This document shows positions 5,945 through 10,749 of a stretch of 10,749 bases of DNA, piece by piece. The position numbers were made by a program, and so were the translations under genes. Origin of the DNA: an uncultured Dorea sp. Lineage in GTDB: Bacteria > Bacillota_A > Clostridia > Lachnospirales > Lachnospiraceae. Where the stretch lies: contig CAJTRM010000054.1 of assembly GCA_910578865.1 (NCBI GenBank), positions 1 through 10,749 of the forward strand, given 5' to 3'. Under the pieces are notes generated by a model. That model had not been told where the DNA came from and made no database searches. It was given only the letters and a program-made list of their open reading frames with translations. The stretch's first letter is position 1; each line of letters starts with the position of its first letter.

Positions 5945-8938
5945 TTAAAATTCAAGGCGATATACTCGTGCAATCAACTCTTGAATCTCATATATTAAAC
6001 TTTCTTTTTGTCTTTGCAATGTATTGGCAATTCGTTTTGCTGGTTGTTCAGCCAGTTTTTCGTTTATTTGATAAATTGTTCTGGTCGCTTCCACTACTTT
6101 ATCATAAATTGCCTTCTGACTCGGATCATCGAAGTCCAGTTCCACAAATGGTAACGTAACAAGTACAGAACGTCCTCTGGAATAAAAGCCATTTTCAAAA
6201 TCACTCCCGATAATTTGCAAAATTCTTTCTGTATAATCGTTCGTCAACCATGCCTGAATATATTCTAATTCGTATGGACTTCCATCCTGTTTACAAACAG
6301 CACAATATCCAGCAGTGTCGCCTGATGCGATTAAAAAATCATTTGTATCGAGAACATACATAGGGTCTTTACTTAGGATCCCCACAATAAGTTTCTTTCT
6401 ATTATTAAATGCCGTTAATGCCTGATGACGTCCATAGCGATACCATGTGTCTGCCGTTGCATAATTAACGTCTCTTTTCCCCCGGGGAACAATACCCTTT
6501 GGTGCTAAAACATCGTAATTAGCCAAAAGATACTCATATGTTCCTGGATAATTAGTTTTCAATTCCTCTAAAGGTATAATCTTGCCATTGCTATCATAAG
6601 GGAAAATGATATGCTTATTGGTTGTTAAATAGCTATATGTATTTTGCTTCTTTTCTGATTTTTTTACAGGCTTAAAGTATGGACGAAGAATCGATTTTTC
6701 GACAGAAAATGTCGTTCCGTCTCGCTGAAATGTATAACACTCCTCTGTTTCATCAATAATTTCCTCATCAGTAAACCAATAAGTATGCTTCTGCTCCGCA
6801 CTGGTCTGTATCCCCGTAAAAATATCGGCATGTTTTGTAATTGGAACTGCTACAGTATCCAATTTCTGGAGCATCTTTAGAAAATCCAGATCCGTTGTAA
6901 GCCTCCATGGCAATTTATTCAACACAGCAGCAGAAAACTCCACTAAATCAATTGCTTCGCCTGCCCATAATTTATTTGCAGAATCAATACTATTGTAAAC
7001 GAATGTTACTTGTTCAACTTTGCTAAGAAGTACAATAGAACTATAAATCGTTTTGTCCTCAAATAACTGTGCATCTCCAAAATCATCCAAACTTACAAGC
7101 ATTTTCCTTTTGGCAATCAAATCACGTAAGTTTTCGCCTGCACCAATTTTGAAGAACTTGTTTGGAACAATATAGCAAACAAATCCGCTATCTTTTACTT
7201 TGTCAATTGCTCTCTCAATAAAAATAAAGTACTTGTCGAATTGTTTATAAGCACTTCTATATTTCTTCTTGTAAATTTCAAACTCAGCACTTGGCAATAG
7301 CATATGCATTCCCTCTGTATTTACATAGGGTGGATTCCCAATAATTGCATCAAAACTATTCCCTTCGTTAATTTCATTCCAATCAAACGGAACAATGTCT
7401 ATCATCTGACGAGTGGCACCAGAAATTCCAGTCATATCTGTATGACTCACAAGCGAATTACCAAAATGAATATTATTACTTAAATCAGGAAGGATAGGTA
7501 CAACTTCTGCAACAGACGGTGCAGTTTCATCCTCAATCAGCTTTATTAATAAAGAGAATTTAGCAACTTCAACCGCATGAATATCAATATCAATACCATA
7601 AATACAAGAGCAAAGAATCTCTTTCTTCTCTTGGAGTGGCAATTTATATAAATCAACACCAATTTCCACTAAATGGTCAGTCTGACCATGGCTTACATAC
7701 CACTGTACACAATAATTCTGCAAAAACTCAAATGCTTCTTCCAAGAAAATGCCAGAGCCACAAGCAATATCCGCAATGCTAATATCCAAAATTTCTACAG
7801 GTGTTTTTCCTTCACAAACTTTGGAAAGCGTTTTTTCGACCATATACTTAACAATTTCTGTAGGTGTTGTTACAACAGATCTATTCTGGCAATCTTTCTT
7901 TTGACCAAGACCAATCGTATTATCATCAAGCAACACTAATTGCTCCGTTAAAAACATTTCATAGACTTTTCCCAACAAATTTGGCTCAATGATATTAAAC
8001 AGATATGGGCTTTGAGGATAATACAATCCTGCAATCATATCTTTTATCACTTCACAAGAAAGATCAAAAATAATATCTTCCCCAGAAAACATTCCGGAAT
8101 TGTAACGTCGATCTGCCGAGCGGAACAATTCCTCTAATTTATCTTTCAATTTAATCGGATCAGTAATCGTATCTTTCAGTTTATGATACAATGGCAAATT
8201 TTTGTCTTCGCAAATTCTCAGGAATACTATCTGATTAATAAATTCTTGAACAACACCGTTCAATACCTCCAGAGACACATAGCGACCACCCTTTGCATAT
8301 AGTTCATTACTAAGTGCCACACGCCATTCATTTATCTGCAAAAGGAATAAAGTATCTACCTGTTGTATATGTCCGCCTGATGCTGGAAAATTAACATCTA
8401 TATATGAATCAAATTCACCTGAATATACGGCATTCCTTGAAATCAAACTATTAATTTCCGCAAACTTCTTAACATATTCCGTATAATGATATAAGCGATA
8501 TCTGGCCACTGCACAATTATCGCCTTCTTTAGCCACATGGCAAGTATCATAAATCGCAAGATATTCAAAATTTGTCAACACTGCCAATCTATGTTTTGCA
8601 TTCCACCCATACTTTCTCGTCTGAATAGCTGGAGATGCATCTCTTGTGATATCAACAGTCGGCTTTTTTGCCTCTATAAAAAACTTGGGAACGCCTCTAA
8701 GCGTAATAGTATAATCAGGGCGATCAGTCCGAGTAGAGTAATTTTCAGCAACAACTTCCCTATATTGTGGTGCCAAGCCTTTTTCGTTTGCAACATCCCA
8801 TCCCAAGAGTTTTAAAAACCGATCAATATATTCAATCCTGCAAGAATGTTCATTATATGCGTTTTTCGTATCTTTATAAAATTCTATATTTGCCTGAAAT
8901 CGATCTACGAGAATCTGCAAATCAAACACGTTATTCAT
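5945..8938 (-). CDS. Eco57I-type restriction-modification fusion enzyme (type IIG)
   Basis: The 997-residue protein joins nuclease and methyltransferase in one chain. At the N-terminus is a PD-(D/E)xK site, RPDYTITL (Asp75) followed by FFIEAKKP (Glu89, Lys91). A helical connector follows (about 200-370). The methyltransferase core then has motif I ADIACGSGIFL (389-399), YGIDID (447-452) and catalytic NPPY (535-538). The last 300 or so residues should be the TaqI-like specificity domain. Such enzymes cut at a fixed distance from an asymmetric site and methylate one strand. I chose the ATG at 8938 over the in-frame opening at 8983, because AAAGGTGGAG lies seven bases upstream and the overlap with the HTH gene is then only 8 bases. 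All catalytic motifs are intact, so the enzyme looks active. The base composition is AT-richer than the flanking backbone, which suggests acquired cargo. Confidence 0.88.
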   Translation of the reverse strand: MNNVFDLQILVDRFQANIEFYKDTKNAYNEHSCRIEYIDRFLKLLGWDVANEKGLAPQYREVVAENYSTRTDRPDYTITLRGVPKFFIEAKKPTVDITRDASPAIQTRKYGWNAKHRLAVLTNFEYLAIYDTCHVAKEGDNCAVARYRLYHYTEYVKKFAEINSLISRNAVYSGEFDSYIDVNFPASGGHIQQVDTLFLLQINEWRVALSNELYAKGGRYVSLEVLNGVVQEFINQIVFLRICEDKNLPLYHKLKDTITDPIKLKDKLEELFRSADRRYNSGMFSGEDIIFDLSCEVIKDMIAGLYYPQSPYLFNIIEPNLLGKVYEMFLTEQLVLLDDNTIGLGQKKDCQNRSVVTTPTEIVKYMVEKTLSKVCEGKTPVEILDISIADIACGSGIFLEEAFEFLQNYCVQWYVSHGQTDHLVEIGVDLYKLPLQEKKEILCSCIYGIDIDIHAVEVAKFSLLIKLIEDETAPSVAEVVPILPDLSNNIHFGNSLVSHTDMTGISGATRQMIDIVPFDWNEINEGNSFDAIIGNPPYVNTEGMHMLLPSAEFEIYKKKYRSAYKQFDKYFIFIERAIDKVKDSGFVCYIVPNKFFKIGAGENLRDLIAKRKMLVSLDDFGDAQLFEDKTIYSSIVLLSKVEQVTFVYNSIDSANKLWAGEAIDLVEFSAAVLNKLPWRLTTDLDFLKMLQKLDTVAVPITKHADIFTGIQTSAEQKHTYWFTDEEIIDETEECYTFQRDGTTFSVEKSILRPYFKPVKKSEKKQNTYSYLTTNKHIIFPYDSNGKIIPLEELKTNYPGTYEYLLANYDVLAPKGIVPRGKRDVNYATADTWYRYGRHQALTAFNNRKKLIVGILSKDPMYVLDTNDFLIASGDTAGYCAVCKQDGSPYELEYIQAWLTNDYTERILQIIGSDFENGFYSRGRSVLVTLPFVELDFDDPSQKAIYDKVVEATRTIYQINEKLAEQPAKRIANTLQRQKESLIYEIQELIARVYRLEF

Positions 8939-9116
8939 TGCAATACTCCACCTTTCTTCTATTGTCTGTCGGCTTTTCAGCATCTTCTGGAATAATCCAA
9001 ATACGGCTCATACGAGCGGCCCCGACAACACGGTTTGTCTTACATAAAATTTGCACTTGACGTGGAGTAATACCCCATTTATTAGCGGCTTCTTGAACTG
9101 TAATATAACCATTCAT
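8931..9116 (-). CDS. Small helix-turn-helix protein leading the defence operon
   Basis: This 61-residue protein reads as a MerR/excisionase-like winged HTH: ITVQEAANKWGITPRQVQIL (helix-turn-helix, 5-24), then CKTNRVVGAARMSRIWIIPEDAEKP (wing). Similar short proteins ending in a IP-DA-KP-D-R pattern are, as I recall, often found next to restriction-modification genes in Lachnospiraceae. It is the first gene after the consensus promoter, with GAGGTG eight bases before its ATG. Its last eight bases (ATGAATAA) contain the start of the restriction enzyme gene, so the two are translationally coupled. It may act as a control protein on the palindrome in the promoter spacer. That role is inferred; it could also be a general DNA-binding adaptor. 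Confidence 0.75.
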   Translation of the reverse strand: MNGYITVQEAANKWGITPRQVQILCKTNRVVGAARMSRIWIIPEDAEKPTDNRRKVEYCNE

Positions 9117-9158
9117 ACTCTAACACCTCACAGACCATAGATACAAAAACCAAATATA

Positions 9159-9187
9159 ATTATATTCGTTTAAGCGAAATTTGTCAA
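9159..9187 (-). promoter_or_regulatory. Consensus promoter with spacer palindrome, driving the defence operon
   Basis: On the minus strand a perfect TTGACA (9182-9187) and a perfect TATAAT (9159-9164) are separated by exactly 17 bases. The spacer contains the near-perfect palindrome TTCGCTTAAACGAA (9165-9178; TTCG and CGAA arms with a central TTAA). A protein bound there would block RNA polymerase. The start of transcription should be near 9152, leaving a leader of roughly 35 bases before the HTH gene. A full-consensus promoter implies strong expression unless repressed. Confidence 0.85.
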
Positions 9188-9275
9188 TGCAGCAAAAGAA
9201 ACTTTACAATGAAAATAGGCTCTCAACCTAATAAAGAAACCACCCATAGGAATTTTCCCACAAGCGGCAATATAA

Positions 9276-9629
9276 TTAACTTTCAAAAGGTCTGCATACG
9301 ATCACAGCTTTCAGATATTTATCTGGATCACCATTCAGAATCAACTTTGCATATTCCAAAGATACATTATAAATCAACCAGTCCAACTCAAACTGCTGAT
9401 ACATATTATCCACTACTTCATTTTCTACAGCAGCGCAGTCAGTGAATATCCTGTTACCGTCAGCGTAACGAAGTTCCACACATCCGGTGTCAATGTTAAA
9501 TTCACAGGACAGCAAATCATTCATGCGGCTTTCATCCTCTGACAGCTTCAAGTCTAGAATATAGCAATCTGTGACCAGTGAGTGCGAACCATTATTTTCA
9601 TCATAAATATGTTTCTTCAATTCAGCCAT
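9276..9629 (-). CDS. Small protein fusing a TnpV-like start to a DUF6061-like body
   Basis: The 117-residue protein begins MAELKKHIYDENNG and continues through a (Y)-ILDLKL-ED segment. That is the pattern I know from the N-terminus of TnpV, a small protein of clostridial transposons (KKHIYDE-NGL... YYLPDL-LPEE). From residue 36 (position 9524) it switches to MNDLLSCEFNIDTGCVELRY, with DCAAVENEVVDNMYQ and LDWLIYN later. This resembles the start and body of DUF6061-type proteins of the same elements. An in-frame fusion of two element genes explains both halves. I chose the ATG at 9629 because AGGAGA lies nine bases upstream; a longer start at 9647 would overlap that site. The function of either half is unknown to me, and the family names are from memory. 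Confidence 0.65.
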   Translation of the reverse strand: MAELKKHIYDENNGSHSLVTDCYILDLKLSEDESRMNDLLSCEFNIDTGCVELRYADGNRIFTDCAAVENEVVDNMYQQFELDWLIYNVSLEYAKLILNGDPDKYLKAVIVCRPFES

Positions 9630-9929
9630 TGTTATCAATCTCCTCATTCTGGTATCATTATTGTCGCAAGTCTGACTCTCCAGAAATATTGGTAAATCAT
9701 TGGTAAAACTGATGCTACAACACAGGAAATGCTTGATTTATAGGCGTTTTTTCACATCCGATAAATCCTACCATGACAAACGAATAGGATTTTTATCATC
9801 TATCTGTATATCCTTTCATTTTCTCTCAAACCTCTGTATACACACATTTTACAGGATTTTCACTAACCTTGCAATTATTATTTCTTCTAGCGGGTCTTTT
9901 CAAAATTTTTTATGTCTTTACCATCAAAA
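9630..9929. other. AT-rich intergenic stretch between the fusion gene and the dead integrase
   Basis: No supported gene is seen. A perfect eight-pair inverted repeat, AAATCCTA (9763-9770) with TAGGATTT (9785-9792), is followed on the plus strand by TTAT and could be a weak terminator or part of a recombination site. A short direct repeat TTGGTAAA occurs twice near 9690-9707. The open frames here lack ribosome binding sites and are mostly low-complexity plus-strand shadows. Confidence 0.4.
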
Positions 9930-9939
9930 GGTGCAAAAC

Positions 9940-9968
9940 CGGGTGCAAACCTTGTCCGTTTGCACCCG
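9940..9968. terminator. Bidirectional terminator after the integrase
   Basis: CGGGTGCAAAC (9940-9950) and GTTTGCACCCG (9958-9968) form a perfect 11-pair stem with a seven-base loop. On the minus strand it lies ten bases after the original integrase stop and is followed by GTTTTGCACCTTTT. On the plus strand GGTGTTTTTG follows. The motif GGTGCAAA occurs at 9930-9937, again at 9942-9949, and inverted inside the stem. Confidence 0.65.
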
Positions 9969-9978
9969 GGTGTTTTTG

Positions 9979-10749
9979 TCACTCCTGGGCCAGCTTATGA
10001 ACCTCTTCGCTGGCTTCCTCAAATCCAAAATGCGTAATGTATTTAATGTAACGCCGATACCCGAATGTCCCATTATATATTGCAGCGTTTTAGGATTCAT
10101 ACGTGCCGCTGCCATCCTTAAACAAAATGTATGCCTGCACACATGAGGAGTCACTCTGGGCATCTGGACTTTGGAAATCTTATTATATTTCTGGCAAATA
10201 TGCTGAAAATACTTTTCCCAATGCAAGTCCACCATCGGATGATTATCCTTATCCAGAAACAGGAATCCGGCATATCCGTCAATGATAGGCTCTATCTCGG
10301 GATTTACCCTGTTTTTTATAATTCTTCGGAAGCACTCTGCCACTTCCGGCGTCATTGGAATCTGCCGCACTCCGCTTTCGGTTTTCGGCTTCATTACCCT
10401 ATAGCCAATTCCGGTATAGCGTTAAAGCTGATGATCTACATGGATCTTCATATTTTTGAAATCAATATCCGATTTGGTAAGCCCTACAAATTCGGATATT
10501 CGCAGACCAGTATTAAATAATATGAAAATCCCGTCATAATACTTTGTAAAATATTTATCACCTTTTACAAAATTTATGAATTTTCGTTCTTCTTCTCTTT
10601 CTAATGCCTCCCGTGTAGCGCTGTCATTATAAATCACCGCAGCTAATTCAAAGCTGAAAAGATCACCCACTTTTTTTGCAAAAACACTTGACAAACCAGT
10701 CAAAAAATGCGGCGCTACGCGCCTTTGATCAAAAAGTACTTTTTTGATT
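9979..10749 (-). pseudogene. Degraded tyrosine recombinase (Tn916-type integrase), 5' part replaced
   Basis: This is the catalytic half of a tyrosine integrase with three lesions. It keeps the first Arg in NTGLRISE, then VTPHVCRHTF (His and Arg) and MGHSGIGVTLNT. First, the stretch DHQL is followed by TAA (10422-10424), after which the same frame continues RYTGIGYRVMKPKTESG, so this is a simple nonsense change, probably from CAA. Second, one base is missing at 10036-10037: the expected NT-Tyr-TH reads out of frame. Shifting back restores THFGFEEASEEVHKLAQE and a stop at 9979-9981. The missing base lies in the codon of the catalytic tyrosine. Third, upstream of about 10660 the sequence no longer resembles an integrase, although the frame stays open to the window edge. 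The protein cannot catalyse recombination. Confidence 0.85.
10711..10749. repeat. Palindromes in the sequence that replaces the integrase N-terminus
   Basis: Two inverted repeats lie side by side at the right edge: GGCGC-TAC-GCGCC (10711-10723) and ATCAAAAAGTACTTTTTTGAT (10728-10748, one extra T). A third, TTGAC-AAACCA-GTCAA, lies just inside at 10688-10703. They may be the end of an inserted element or a terminator cluster of the adjoining gene. The right edge cuts the region, so the origin cannot be settled. Confidence 0.45.

Noticed and set aside
8939..8983. Longer start of the restriction enzyme at 8983
   Set aside because: It lacks a good ribosome binding site, would increase the overlap with the HTH gene to over 50 bases, and adds 15 residues before the natural MNNVFDL start. 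The ATG at 8938 has AAAGGTGGAG.
9700..10146. Plus-strand frame of 148 codons opposite the integrase
   Set aside because: Its second half is the complement of the integrase pseudogene and its first half is low-complexity AT-rich sequence without a ribosome binding site.
1..10749. CRISPR arrays, tRNA or rRNA genes
   Set aside because: No regularly spaced direct repeats, cloverleaf sequence with a TTCGAAT arm, or conserved rRNA segments were seen on either strand.

Overview
The window looks like the accessory part of an integrative conjugative element (Tn1549/CTn-like) from a gut clostridium (Lachnospiraceae or Oscillospiraceae type). The reasons are AGGAGG-type ribosome binding sites, TTGACA/TATAAT promoters, a moderately GC-rich element backbone at both ends and a clearly AT-richer cargo in the middle. 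All family calls come from reading motifs; no search was run.

Left backbone (1-2475): a small conserved ICE protein runs off the left edge on the minus strand (1-103), with a terminator-like hairpin in its leader. A non-coding GC-rich stretch rich in inverted repeats follows. Next comes a plus-strand XRE-family regulator (635-1444), whose promoter overlaps a perfect 18-bp palindrome. A shared hairpin separates it from a very acidic 76-residue protein on the minus strand (1522-1752). A recombination scar follows: the C-terminal piece of a SymE-like protein (minus, 1868-1978) abuts a second, diverged, N-terminally truncated copy of the XRE regulator (plus, 1977-2472).

Defence cargo (2471-9187, minus strand): one compact operon starts at a textbook promoter (TTGACA-17-TATAAT) with a palindrome in its spacer. 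Gene order is small HTH protein, Eco57I-type fused restriction-modification enzyme (997 aa), companion N6-adenine methyltransferase (541 aa), DUF262 protein (366 aa) and HEPN MAE_28990-type nuclease (222 aa), then a strong terminator. The first two genes overlap by 8 nt, the last two by 4 nt (ATGA), and the other gaps are 12 and 17 nt. The Eco57I-like pair should modify host DNA and cut foreign DNA. The DUF262-HEPN pair looks like a second layer, in which a DUF262 sensor without a DUF1524 nuclease domain is joined to a probable RNase. This composite is the best candidate in the window for an undescribed system.

Right backbone (9276-10749): a small minus-strand gene appears to be a fusion of a TnpV-like N-terminus to a DUF6061-like body. 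A bidirectional hairpin terminator and a degraded tyrosine integrase follow. The integrase has an in-frame stop, a one-base deletion in the codon of the catalytic tyrosine, and an N-terminal part replaced by unrelated sequence at the right edge. The cargo therefore sits in an element whose nearest integrase is dead.
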